In this document: piece after piece, positions 36,007 to 47,791 of the stretch
Numbering within the stretch: the first letter of the stretch is position 1
How the letters are laid out: each line of letters starts with the position of its first letter
The notes under the pieces: model-generated
Database searches by the model: none
The model's input: only the letters and a program-made list of their open reading frames with translations
Told to the model about the DNA's origin: nothing
Assembly: GCA_026874595.1 (NCBI GenBank)
Contig: CM049317.1
Location: forward strand, 34,005,901 to 34,069,900
DNA: 64,000 nucleotides
Direction of reading: 5' to 3'
DNA from: Sipunculus nudus
Taxonomy: Eukaryota > Annelida > Sipuncula > Golfingiida > Sipunculidae
Position numbers and translations under genes: made by a program

Positions 36007-36062
36007 TGTTCAAGGTTGTGATTTATCTCGTGAATCTGAACATTGTACTACAAATTCAAATG
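35951..36062 (+). CDS. Gene C exon 1: signal peptide
   Basis: Encodes Met plus a hydrophobic stretch (residues 1-22, likely cleaved after VQG) and then CDLSRESEHCTTNSN. It ends in phase 1 at AATG|gtgagt. The mature start CDLS..SEHCTT is conserved in the two other leader exons at 17222-17120 and 2912-2810, which supports this reading frame and start. Confidence 0.85.
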
Positions 36063-38967
36063 GTGAGTATAATTCATACCTGAATTTTTTAAAAGTAAAA
36101 TCTCTGATTATATAAACAATGATTTCATGCACATCTGATGTGTTTATTGAGATTCAGACCAGGATCGGTATAAATTTATGATTGTATTGTTACAAAGCTG
36201 GCCATTTGCAGATAGATGAGCAACAATAGTTTATTGTGGAATAAATTTATTTTACAGGCTTACTCTAAGGGTAACAGGCTACAGCTGATTTTTTAATTAT
36301 AATTGCCACTCAACTCTAGTTTACATTCCTAGAAAAGAACTTTAATACAGTTTTTGTTATCCTACAAATATATGATATATATTACTAATCATTGAGCGCT
36401 TCAATTGTATTTACATCTTAAGTCATTTCGTGACCTATGTTGTGACTAAGTTAGTTATAATTATTGTATTGCTAATGCTCTATTCTATTCGAAGACAAAT
36501 ATTTATATAAATTATAATGAAATAAATCCAAAACAATAAAAGTATCCAAAACACAATAAAAACAAACAAAACACATGTACATTTAATTTTTTTTTGTGTT
36601 TGGGTGAAGCCCTGAATGATATACCAGAATCAATGAAGAGTTAAATTGTCTAATAAGTTTTTTTCAGGATAAAATGGTAAAATTATCGTCATCAATCATA
36701 TATATGTTACAGGGATACTGTATATTCAGGAATGAACCAGTTCAGTCTTTCCACGAAATAGCATTTAACAAAATGACAAAAATTTCAAGGCATTAAGAGT
36801 AATGATTAAAATCTTGTGATCATTATTAGTCACTCTGCCTTTAGTGTTTTATAGTCAAGTAATACCAATAAAAACTCATTCAAATTTCATTTGCTCTATG
36901 TAGCCCTGAAATAGTCCGCTTTCCCAATATATATACGATGACTCATACAAATTACAAATGGTCTGAAGCCCAAAGCGTATTATGCATTTTTTTATAAAAA
37001 CACTTACTTGCCATTGACCTGTTCCCGTCGTGTCGGTTTCATCATCTGTGAACACCATGTACACCTACTGATCTGCTCAGAGCTATATCCCACCCTAAAA
37101 GTCACAGACCAATTCGTTAAAAAAAAATTACTCGCAAACCTCTGTTCTAACCTAACAACGTGTGTGGTCATGCAGAAGTTACATACAACTAGCCCAAAAA
37201 CTGTCATTACGAGTAACGCCTGGAAAATTCAGTTATTTCATGAAATGTCAGAGTGAACAGTCGGTTCTTGAAATGCCTGAAATATTTAGGTATCTCATGA
37301 AATGCCTTATTAAACAGTTTGCCCGTATTATGTACTGTTTTTGCGTATTGGTTCGCAAGGGTTTTAATTTCACAATATTCGCGAATTGTTAAGAATTGCG
37401 AAATGGAAACCCTCAGTAATAGGACGGCCCATCAACGTAGATGATGAGCTTTAATTAATCAGCAAACTACTCTGCATGTGCAAGGTTTCGGATACGGACA
37501 ATGCAAACAGGCATTCATTGAAGTCAAAACATGCGGTAATTAAACTGGAAGCTAATCGAATGTGACACACTTGTGAATCTGAAAACAGTGACAGAAGTGA
37601 TTGAGGTGCCTTACGATTTATCACTTTTTTTATAATATACACAAATACTGCTTACTCTATGATTTTATATTTTTGTTCAGATCGCGAAAATGAAACCCTC
37701 ACAAACCCCCAAAATGATTAAATCACGAAAATACAGCCCCCTGAAAATGAAGTCAGTCACAATGTAGTGTATGTGAGCGCGCACACACACACCCTCACAC
37801 ACATATATATATTATCACTACTCAGCTTATAATACAATAATACACTTGTTCTCATAGTGAGCCACGGACTCACTTAAAAACACACATGGACTGTATACAG
37901 TAACATGTTTTTAGTTCCAGCAGAAACTATTATCTCGTTATAGAACTGATGTAGGCGAGATTGTAACAAACACATATTATAAGATAAACAACACATCACA
38001 GCTTTCACATTCAGTGACACTGAGCACGCTGTTATGACATAAGGTATATTGTCATCCAAGTGAAGTGCTATATACAGGGCTCTCAGGAACGCGGGGGTAA
38101 ACGTCTGTGGCGTTCTGGATTACTTTAGGACGCTCGAATATTGGGGCCCAAACATCCAATGAAATGCGCGAATTTCAGTCACTAACCATCGCCGGCTTCC
38201 TAAAAACAAACTAAACAGTTATGCAAACACTGCACCGGCTACTGAACCTGGCAGTTCTCTATATTCAAATGATTATATGATGATACGATTTCTAATCATA
38301 TAATAACATGATAGTGACATAAAATAACAGAAATAAATATCCATATTTACATAACCATTCAAAATTTGACACGAACCATCTCCGTTTGGGATACTCCAAG
38401 CTTAAATGGGACCCTCCATTTTTTCGGAACGTCCTGGACTCTACAATTTTTTTTTTTAAACCATGAATATATAAAATATGTTGACTCATTATGGAACGTC
38501 TTGAACGACTCACCACAGATGAACTCTTAATGCCAAATTAAAAAAAAATGACATGGGCCAATATATCTGCAAACCATGGGACGTGGAGAACAAAAAAAAA
38601 CCTGGGACGGGCAACTAAAAACCACTCTCATAGCTACGCCGGGTAGCTAGAGCGAAGAGCGCTGAGTGTTATATCACTTGAGCATCCAGACCCCTACACA
38701 CTACAGAACGGTACCATCCGAGCAATGGAGAGTTCCTAGAATTAGGTATTATTACTTGCTGTACAATCCATGTTCAATGTAGAGTTTACATTTATATATT
38801 TGTAAAACCGTCTTGCAAGATCGTATCGTCAAATGTCTTGAATTGTCGTTTTCGCGATGCAGTCTATAAAAAAAATTTGGTTTCAGCAATCTAAAACAGA
38901 TCGAATTAAATCATAAACAACACAGAAAAGTCAAGGAGTACCGACAGACCGACTGTAGAGATAAACA

Positions 38968-39031
<64 letters not shown>

Positions 39032-42000
39032 CTCCATCAGACTTTTATTGTTGTATGTAAAAGTGTACCCAATAAGCATATGCCTAGCTGTCTCTTTCAA
39101 AAGCACCTCATATAAATTTTATTAGCACAGTGCCATTCCAGGCATCGACTAACTCATAAGAAATTTTGCCAATAAATTTTAAGGAGTTGTAGTTTAGGAA
39201 TTCAATGATTTGATCTCCAGTTCTGTTTTATCCATGAATATCGTAAAATAAAAAACAAAACACCCATGAATATACATACTCATGTGTTTAATTATTAAAT
39301 ACATATGATTAATGATAGAAAATGTGTCGAGTATAAAATTAAGCAAAACTACCTATTGGCTCCGCGATGGCATATTCGGTTGTTAATGGTTGACTAAGCT
39401 CTCGTAGGGGTTTCTTTGGCACAGGTCTCCTCTCCGTGTTTTAATCTGTAATTATTTAAGGTAACGTTATTGCCTCCGCCAGGAGGGTATGTTTTCATTC
39501 CCGTTCGTGTTTGTTTTTTTTCTTACAACATGACTCACGCAGGAATGAACGAAATCCCATGAACTTTCCAGGGCACCTGGGAATGGGCCAAAGAAGAATT
39601 GATTAGATTTTGGTTTGGGCCTGGCTCATCAGCCGCATCCAGGAAGGACTGCTAGGAATATTCACAAATGTGTAGCCACATATATGATGATCGAAGACCC
39701 ACAAGTACTTTATGACGCTGTGCTAGATGGATGATGTCATAAAGTCCACATAGTACATGTATTGTGTTTCTCTGGACAGGTGTAAAGAAGTGCTTTTATC
39801 TGTGTAATGAAGAGAAGACATGGAACGAGGCCAAAAACTATTGTGAGGGCAACGGAGGCCATCTGGTGGCTGATAACGGAACTAGACCTATTGAAAACGT
39901 CATGGAGCTCCTTCAGCGAGTTGACGAGGCATGGACGTCGGGGAGAAGTGGACCTCGTTACTGGAACTGGGCCACAGGTATGATTTAGCGTGTTACAAAA
40001 AAAGGTTCATAAGCAATGGAGATCCTTTATTGAATCAAATCTACATCCCATATTAAAGTTGCTGTTACATATAAAAAAATGTAGATGTATAAAGAATAAT
40101 AGAGAAATATCATCACTGAGATATTTAATTTCATAATTCAGTAAAGATATTCATTATAGAATGACCATATTTCTTTGGTATAAACAAATATACTCGTAAA
40201 GATATTTTGCAAGAAGTAAACTATATCCTTTGTACTAGCGTGTGCCGGATAAGCTATTCGGTCAGTTTAAATGATGGCGTTGTCAAAAAAGCGTGAATGA
40301 ACGATACATTCCTAGTTTCTCGAAGAAGATATAAACTATGAGGTTGACTTTTTGTTCGCGAATGTTTGTATTTTGTTATATTCGCGAAAGGGAAGCTATC
40401 GCGAAATTAAAACTCTCTTGAATAAGATGCCCTATCTTCACAGATGAACAGCTATTTTACTGAAGCCTCACTGCTACCTTATCCACATTTGTACAGCGTT
40501 AATGTTAGAAAGAAAAATATTGATATTTTTTAAATGAACACATTTTTTATGTAATCCAAAAACCAAGCCTAATATTATTATTAATTTCAAATTATTGAAA
40601 TTGTCGAATTAAGGACAAGAATTTCCATTCGTTCGTTGCCCCCTTAAGTCTGTTCTCGTCTAATTGTTTGCTGGCATATTATTTGATTCATATAATAATA
40701 CATAATACATATACTCATGTAGACAGCTAAAATTAACGCTTGCGCATATGAAAGCATCCACAGTATTTACATGTACTCTTCTCTTTAGGGTCTGGACTAC
40801 CTGTTCCCTTGTACTACCAAGGTTGTTACCGGACTAATTGGCCGACGGACAATGACGCCGAGATGAACTCTGACCTTGGATTTATGGGGATAAACGGAGC
40901 GGCTTCTTGTCGTCAGGATTGCAAACAACAGAATTTTAAATTTTACACCTTAAGGGTAAGCTATTTTGTGTATATCAATAAGTTACGAGCAAGCGGACTT
41001 AGGAATATTTTGAACCTTAATGATAAAATTAGTATTAATTTATTGCTGTTAATCTCTTGATACCTCGCATCCCATAGGGCACTACAGACCATGTTAAGGA
41101 TGGTTAATCCATCCCTTGTTTCCGGGTTTCATTTGTTCAATGACTCAGTAATCCTCGCACGTATTAGTTTCCGAGAAATAGTTAATATTAATCCAATCTG
41201 ACAACCTCATTTTTAGTAATTCATTTTACTTCTTCATCTGATGGACCAATCCTTCCTCTTATACGCAATAACGTCTTTAAAAGCTGTGTTTTTAAATTTG
41301 TTTTTTTTATCACGCTGGATCATAAATTACTCTTGTTCCAGGATATCCGAGGTACCTTCAAGTGTTACTGCGGTAATTCTTTTGGCCGACTGGGATTATC
41401 CACATCATGTAAAAAGAACTGCGTGGATTTCCACAACTGTGGGACAACCCATTCGAGCGCCGTGTATTCTGTAAATGAAGGTAGGTTTACATGTGTCACT
41501 AGGTTTACATGCATGTGTCAAATGCTTTCTCAGTTATGTCATGGATTACATTATGGTTTAAACAAACGGTCTAGCAAGTCTGCTTGGAGTCAAATCTTTC
41601 ATAGAATCTCGAAAATTAGCAGAATTAACAAGACTAACTTTAAACTCAGAGTATTCGAATGAGTTTTTTTCGTGCAACACAAAAACGATGTATATCTCCT
41701 CTGCCTCCCATATCCAAATTTGAGTGGGAATACTTCAAAATAAGGAATACTTCAAAAGTTTTGTGTTCTTATCAATCCTAGATCGACCTTGAAAGTCACC
41801 AGGTTTTTAATTCATCTGAATCCTTGGTAGAAACAATTCATGTATAAAATCCCTCCCCCCCCCCCCCCACCACCCCACCCCAATGCTGAGTAGTTCAAAA
41901 GTTATGGAGTATATAAAAATATTATATAGGCTGATTTGAACTTGATGATTAATGTCAGTTCCTAGCTTCTGGACACATTCAAGATTTCGCTAGAAACATT

Positions 42001-45000
42001 TAACTAATCAAGTTTCGTGAAAAAACAAAGATGTTTGAAATTTATAGCGTTCCCAAAATATTTCTATTTCGGCTGATTTGAACTTGAAGAGGAAAGTCAG
42101 GTAACAAGTTTTCCATCGTTTTCGAGAACTTGGTTGAACGAACTTGTGCATCATGTTTGAAGAAAAGTATGCAGTGCTTCAAAAATTGCCATATTCACAA
42201 GAAACAATGGGCAATAAATAATTCTGATGATTTGACCTCGAAAGCTCAGGTCAGGGTTACCAATTTATTAACTCAAGCAAGAACTTGTTTGAAACAATTT
42301 TGCATACCAAACTTGAGTAAAACTATGCGATACTTTAATATTTATGTGGTTAACATAAAAATTCTATTTCGGATTTTTCGTCTTGAATGAGAAGATCAAG
42401 GTCACTGGTTTTCCATCTCATCCGGATATTGGTAGAAACAATTCAAATTTTGGAGTTTCATGAAAAAATAGAGTTTCAACGTTATCGTAATCACGCGACG
42501 TCGTCACCAACGACGACTGGTAAAACACAACACTATGTCTTCTCCATGGGACGGAGACATAAAACTACATATGTACCTATATATGTTTGCGTAAAACTTA
42601 GAAAGTACATAAACTCTAATAAACGTTCAAATAGAAAACAAAATATTAACATTTATATGTTTTGATGGTATTTGCCTTAGCCTGATCTTGGCTAAGGATT
42701 AATTTACATGGATGCACTGATTTAAGATTCCATTTAGCTCCAAATCTGCCAAGCATGTATGCATTTACAAATATAAACGGGTCTGTCTTGAGACAGTATT
42801 TCGTATGTGGAATGTAGGGTATTTGACTGCAGTTCAGATAAAAATTCACAGACCTTGACAGACCTGTGACCTGAATTCTCTGAGGTTCTAGCCAGAAAGA
42901 ATCATTATAACAGTAAATGGCTTGGTCGGTTTTTGAAAATTGGGCAGTGACATAAAGCGCTCGTGTCACAACCAGATGGATACGCTATATTTATAAGGAT
43001 GGGATAATTCATTCTGCGCTCGAAGTTTCACTGGTTAATCATACGTATAATGAATCATTACTAGCTCGTATAAACGAAGACTGGACTTTACGCTAGCATC
43101 TCTTATACATGCAAGCGTTTAACAGATTTTCATATATTAAAAAAATGAATGACACTTATTTATGATAAATATAAGTGTTTATATTTGTGTTATGTCAATA
43201 AGTAGGGCCATATCGACCCTCTAACATCACGTCCGGATTACTGGCCTGCCAGAATGCCTTTGCATCTAGGTCTGAGGAACGCATTATAAGGCCACATGAG
43301 GATGAAAATATTTTCGTCATTTCTGACAAAGCCTCATGGCCTTCAGATACACTTTCAATTGACATACACCAGACTAATCGTTTGCATTTTTAGTGTACTT
43401 TTTATCAACACCAAACATGAACGAGAACGTTTCCGTTCTAACTCAGTATATTAGTAAATTCCTCTGCATGTTTATTGAATTTCTGACCGCATGAATAAAA
43501 GCATGGCTTGAACGGGTTACTGGGTGCAGCGAAAGTGTAGGTGAAACAGGAAATTACTCGTTACCATAAAGACGGAGTTTCAGTTTTGGTTGTCAGTTCA
43601 CATGTATTTTCTTGTATAAATGCATCATTCATAGCATAATGTTAAGATTATGGTCTGTTTACAACAACATGAATGCAACATGATGGAAGACCACTGCGAT
43701 GCATTCCTCGATGTTGCTTGTATTACGACTCAAGTAGGCGTACCAGCCCAATAATCATTGCCTACGGAGTCGGGTTGTCACGGCTAGTCGATAAGTACCG
43801 TCTGATACAGAGGAGTTTTAATATGGTAGGCCCTATTTATTAATGCCAACATGGATTTTTAAAATGATTTTTATTAATTTGATTTAATTAAATTGTCAAC
43901 ATTATCAACAACTACTCCACGGATAAATGAATATTTTGAATTTTTGACATTTCTTCAGGAGCGGCTGTGAATTGGTCTGGAGGGAGCCCAGAGAGTCCGT
44001 CCACGCCGGGAAATCAAGGTCTGTGTTTACAAGGTCAATCAAGACGTCGGCAAAACCAGTCGCATGTGACTGTCAACTCGGCAAGCTGTGACAGGGAGTT
44101 CATACCAATATGTGTCACAGGTATTATCCATGTGTGTGTCTGTGTGTGCTTTTTTCCGGTTAATTGTTTAAAAATATTATTTTAAAAAATAAACCAATAA
44201 TTTGTAGAAAGGGTAACTGTTTCGCTGGGTAACTGAATCCTTAGAACATTCCCGACAGTTTTGTACTGAAACTCTGTCCGTGTTAATAGTAAAAAGTAAA
44301 CTGTTATAGTTTCTAAATTTAAACCAAAAGTATGTACAAGTCACACAATTTGTAATTTACAGAGAAAACATATACATTTACGTACATGTATTATATGATT
44401 GGAATAATATACTGTAATTAAATAAAATATAATAAATATATATTATCTTCATTTTGAAGCGACTGTTTATTTTTAGAGCATATCCGGGCCGGATCCAGAG
44501 GTTGGGTTATGAGGGTTGAAAATATTTATTACCTTTCCTTTGAAACAAATGCCAAATATAGTAAGAACGACACTTGAGTTGTACTATAATATTATAAGTA
44601 ACACCTATACTTTTCAAAGTATTTTTATAAGCCATTTCATTGATGAATCATCAGCAAACACCACCCTCCCCGTTTAAAGAAATCTCGATTAAGCCCTGTA
44701 TATTTTACATGTATACACGTGTAGGTGAACAAAAGTCCGTGCTTATTCTTAGTCTGTATACTAGTATATGTGATATAGATTTATATCAAACTGTAATATT
44801 GGGTAGTTAGTTAAATGCCTCATTGACCATTTCAGAGCCACCATGTCAAGCTGGTGAAGCCAGAGGTACACATGATGAAGTCATATGTTACAAGGTCATG
44901 ACCCAGCCAGTTGATTGGGCGAAAGCTGTCCACATCTGTCAAGCATACGATAAAAACAGAGCATCTCACATTCTTAATCTACATAAGGATGTCATACACG

Positions 45001-47730
45001 AAGATCTGCAACAGATACTGAGGCATAAAGAGGACTTTTGGACAGGAGGCAGCAGCTTCGTATGGGCATGGCACCAAGGTATACCACTATTTATATCATC
45101 TTAATAGTCCAATAAAGGTTTCAAAGCACTAACATATTCAGTGAACTAATGCCATGGCTTTTGGAAGACGTAAAGTTTTAGTTTTAAAGCTTAAAGCACA
45201 TTAGTATACACGCTCCTCTACCGTGTATATGATGATATTTTTCAATTAAATAATAATCTTAACTTCTTTGGAATGTTATTTCTATTTTATACTTATCATA
45301 AACCATAGTACCGATATTTCAGTGGGACTCACGTAAGTGCATATGCAGCGCTAAAAAATGTGTATAATGTCCGGATTACGCATAAGACTAACCTGTGTTG
45401 CCATTGAGCGTAGGGTGAATATGTGTAAAACATCTGTTCTACTAAATTGAACATTGTGTTAAGCCATAACTTATAATAAATTATTTTCTTTGCTTGTAGG
45501 CAATAACGAGGTTGATATAACACAGCGCCGTTGGAATGTCAGGTTGCCTCACTTTCCACAAACGAACAGATGTGCTGTTATTCATACGTCTGGGTACTGG
45601 ATTTCACGTGACTGCGAGACATATAAGGTTCCATTTATTTGCCAGAAAGGTAATAAGATTACTATTGCACATTCATGGGAGAAATCAGCCAGTGTAATAT
45701 TTTTTTCGCCAAAAAAGAGACATATGTGACAAAATTGTTTTAAATGTGATAAGCATATTTAACGGAATAGTTTGTAGGACGTTTATCCAATTTTTTAGGT
45801 GATATAACAATTTACCTTTCAGATGATTTTCTATTTAAAGATTATAACCAAAGATTCAAAATTCGGGTCTTCCGTTCCAAGTAAAAATGTATTTTTAAGG
45901 AAGCATTCCTTATTTTGTCACATGAGCATTTCCGTTTTGGTCTGTTAATACTTATTTCAACTCTAATGTTTGAATCCATCATTTTGTGTCACGTACTCTA
46001 TATTTCTATTAAAAGTAAACCCCGAGCCAGGTACAAAGAACACTACACCGAAAGACTGGGTTTCGACTCCTAGACACACCACGACTGGCACCGGTAAGAT
46101 GCTTATGAACATTACAATCTGAAAAATCAACCATAGAATTATTTTTAGTGACCTAACCATTTAAATTAAATTAAGTGTATGAAACTCCTCAATGATGTAC
46201 ATTAAAACATCATTTGCGGGAATCATTGTTTATCAGCGACATCTTGCTTCAATGCTTCAAACGAGTCTATTTTGTTAAATTATATGTTATTTTTTTATGG
46301 AGATATCCGAAGAAGTGCCTGGCAACAATTTTCAACGAATGGCCACTAGAAGGGGATTTTAAACTTATACCGACCTTAATGATTCTCATTTCATAAGGCA
46401 TACTTTAAATAGTTATCACTCTGAGATAACTTTCCTGTTATTGATATCAACCTAAACAATCCCAAAGTTAATAACGTTCTGTAATATATTACAATGAAAA
46501 GTACAACATTTGACAAAAAGCATATGGTGGGATAGAAATGGTAACTCACACAAAATTCAGTAAAAAGGACATATGAAATACATATTCAATTTACAAACGA
46601 GGTACCAGAGAATAAACTGTTCTTAAGCAACTGACTGAAGCGTTTTAGCTGTGACCTCTGTTATATGGTTCTGTTCTTTCTATTTTACAGCCACTGTCGA
46701 ACAGACATCGGTCGTCAACATAAACACGTACATCATAATCGGAGCCGTGGCCGCGGGGGTCATAATTCTCCTGCTCATCATTTGTTTAATCGTCATGTAC
46801 CTTACCAGGTAAATATATGTTTATACCTGCCTTGTTTATCTTCGTAAAAGGTTGATTTCAAACAGTCATTAAATGTGATCAAGAGTTTTTTTTTTTCATT
46901 AAATGGGTTTGTTGTTGAATGCATGTGACTGATGTGAATTCTTTCAGATTTTTTCTTGATATCGTATTAAACACATATATTGCCAAGCAGGTTTCCTTCA
47001 ACCTCTTTCTTGTTATTTTTTTCGAAAGAAGGGATAGTTTTTTTTTTATAAAAACTCGGATTAAGGCGAGCAAACAATATGTTTTGATTAAATGAACATG
47101 TATATTTTTACAAAAAACATACAAAAAATTCACTTTATGGCACACTGTCTTTTTTACAGTCGCCGGAAGGCAAAGAGACGTGCTCCAGAGGGGGCTCCAG
47201 TACCATTTATAATCGGAAACAGCCCCCAAAACATGGACCAGTTTCGTATGAGCCAAAGCACTCTAAACAACAGCTACGATTACCCTACAGCAATGTACGG
47301 ACCGGGAGGGTTTGAAGAAACGTCAAGCTGGCAGAGGCCTCAACACAAACGACTTCCCCACATGGCGACCATGTTTACACCACCCGGATTAAAGGGCGGA
47401 TCACCCGAATCGTACGCACAGAACGAAATATCGGAAATTAATCCGGAAGATTTGTATGCAAAGCCGGATTTGAGTAAAAAGACTCGACGGAAAGAAGTTA
47501 ACATTGAAAACAGTAGTTCGTCTAGCGGAAGAGACGTCATTGATGACGTTTCTAAGGTCAACTCGTCTGGTGTTGATGCGAGAAACGTGAACATGTTTCA
47601 AGAGGAAGCACAGGCCGCTAACAGTACTGTGAACGAGTCGGTTTTTGATAGATGGTTGAACTCTGTTGATCCCAAATACACCGGCAGCGATAAGGCGTCC
47701 GAAGTACAAGACGATGATTTGTATTACTGA
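35951..47730 (+). CDS. Gene C: membrane receptor, CTLD with nested WSC domain + second CTLD + TM + long tail (10 exons)
   Basis: Ten exons can be joined with consensus splice sites: 35951-36062, 39780-39977, 40789-40955, 41342-41480, 43959-44120, 44836-45078, 45500-45649, 46016-46093, 46691-46808, 47160-47730. The sum is 1938 nt, 645 residues plus stop, with no internal stop. Order: signal peptide; CTLD1 first half; WSC domain; CTLD1 second half; long-form CTLD2; Thr/Pro stalk; transmembrane helix; basic juxtamembrane segment; 189-residue tail with Tyr motifs. Both CTLDs keep their disulfide cysteines but show no EPN, QPD or WND calcium/sugar motif, so the ligand cannot be predicted. Family knowledge: such proteins are surface adhesion or recognition receptors; the exact role is unknown. 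The start is chosen because ATG 35951 has A at -3 and G at +4 and opens a hydrophobic leader. No TATA box is certain. A polyadenylation signal follows the stop. Confidence 0.85.
38630..38790 (+). mobile_element. SINE-like tail, copy 2 (gene C intron 1)
   Basis: Contains accatccgagcaatggagag, ttcctagaattaggtatta, tgctgtacaatccatgttca. The ordered motifs match 9372-9520 and 50200-50275. Confidence 0.45.
38963..39029. repeat. (AT)n microsatellite in gene C intron 1
   Basis: AT tract with one GT interruption near its start. Confidence 0.95.
39780..39977 (+). CDS. Gene C exon 2: first half of CTLD1
   Basis: 198 nt, phase 1 at both ends (acceptor tctggacag, donor gtatga). Encodes VKKCFYLCNEEKTWNEAKNYC at its start: the long-form cysteine pair KKC..YLC, then the first core CTLD cysteine in NYC. 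It continues through a segment ending RYWNWATG, where the CTLD is cut at the same place as CTLD2 (ending VWAWHQG). The rest of the fold is encoded at 43959-44120. Confidence 0.82.
40789..40955 (+). CDS. Gene C exon 3: WSC domain, N-terminal part
   Basis: 167 nt, starts in phase 1 (acceptor ctctttag) and ends in phase 0 (AGG|gtaagc). Encodes LYYQGCYRTNW, then FMGINGAASCRQDCKQQNFK and FYTLR, matching the GCY..., SC..C and aromatic positions of WSC domains. The paralogous exon at 12884-12718 has identical length. Confidence 0.85.
41342..41480 (+). CDS. Gene C exon 4: WSC domain, C-terminal part
   Basis: 139 nt, phase 0 in and phase 1 out. Encodes GTFKCYCGNSFG, then SCKKNCVDFHNCGTTHSS and AVYSV: the CYCG, C..C, CGG-like and VYS signature of a WSC domain. 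Exons 3 and 4 together are 306 nt and start and end in phase 1, so they form a symmetrical module. No counterpart was found in gene A. Confidence 0.85.
41755..42545. repeat. Diverged tandem repeats in gene C intron 4
   Basis: Phrases like 'gctgatttgaacttga', 'gaaagtcaggt', 'ttttccatc', 'ttggtagaaacaattca' and 'tttcgtgaaaaaacaaa' recur about every 130-165 bp. A run of C lies at 41851-41868. No open frame of note. Confidence 0.5.
42646..42969 (-). other. Unassigned open frame inside gene C intron 4
   Basis: A 107-codon frame on the opposite strand with balanced composition and four cysteines in its central part: FSKTDQAIYCYNDSFWLEPQ, VTGLSRSVNFYLNCSQ, HTKYCLKTDPF. The look is of an extracellular domain fragment (weakly like the C-terminal part of invertebrate F5/8-type or fucolectin-like modules), but no family can be named with confidence. 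It may be a retroposed or nested exon, or chance. Confidence 0.25.
43959..44120 (+). CDS. Gene C exon 5: second half of CTLD1
   Basis: 162 nt, phase 1 at both ends. Encodes GAAVNWSGGSPES, GLCLQGQ, SASCDREFIPICV: the three remaining core CTLD cysteines (C2 in GLC, C3 in SASC, C4 in PIC). They match the first cysteine in exon 2, so the domain is split by the WSC exons. The paralog at 11815-11654 has equal length. Confidence 0.83.
44836..45078 (+). CDS. Gene C exon 6: first half of CTLD2
   Basis: 243 nt, phase 1 at both ends (acceptor accatttcag, donor gtatac). Encodes EPPCQAGEARGTHDEVICYK (N-terminal long-form cysteine pair), then DWAKAVHICQAYDKNRASH with the first core cysteine, and ends DFWTGGSSFVWAWHQG. 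About three quarters of the residues are shared with the paralog at 10733-10491. Confidence 0.85.
45500..45649 (+). CDS. Gene C exon 7: second half of CTLD2
   Basis: 150 nt, phase 1 at both ends. Encodes NNEVDITQRRWNVRLPHFPQ, RCAVIHTSGYWISRDC and KVPFICQK, supplying C2, C3 and C4 of the CTLD. It is the best conserved exon between genes A and C (paralog 10117-9968). Confidence 0.88.
46016..46093 (+). CDS. Gene C exon 8: Thr/Pro stalk
   Basis: 78 nt, phase 1 at both ends (acceptor attaaaag, donor gtaaga). Encodes VNPEPGTKNTTPKDWVST followed by PRHTTTGTG: a short Thr/Pro/Lys spacer of the kind that carries O-glycans, between CTLD2 and the membrane. In gene A it corresponds to four 72-nt exons. 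Confidence 0.75.
46691..46808 (+). CDS. Gene C exon 9: transmembrane segment
   Basis: 118 nt, phase 1 in and phase 2 out (ACCAG|gtaaat). Encodes ATVEQTSVVNIN, then a roughly 24-residue helix beginning TYIIIGAVAAGVIILLLIIC, then MYLTS. The next exon opens with RRKAKRR, the positive-inside flank of a type I membrane protein. Confidence 0.85.
47160..47730 (+). CDS. Gene C exon 10: cytoplasmic tail and stop
   Basis: 571 nt, phase 2 in, stop TGA at 47728-47730. Encodes a 189-residue, Ser- and Asn-rich, low-complexity tail. Visible motifs: RRKAKRR next to the membrane, YDYPTAMYGP, EDLYAKPDLSKK (a YxxP site of the type bound by Crk/Nck SH2 domains), VFDRWLNSVDPKYTG, and an acidic end DDDLYY. Binding roles are inferred. 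The tail has no similarity to that of gene A. Confidence 0.82.
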
Positions 47731-47785
47731 TCGATTTAGATGAAAACTGTTCAAATATGCACATCTTAAGTATAGCCATGCTCAA

Positions 47786-47791
47786 AATAAA
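47786..47791 (+). terminator. Polyadenylation signal of gene C
   Basis: AATAAA, 56 nt after the gene C stop codon, the first such hexamer downstream; suited to a short 3' UTR. Confidence 0.6.

Noticed and set aside
42214-42236. CTGATGA ... GAAA string resembling a hammerhead core
   Set aside because: The spacer tttgacctc cannot form stem II and no stem I partners flank it.
47340-47754. Minus-strand frames of 84 and 117 codons
   Set aside because: Antisense shadows of the gene C tail exon.
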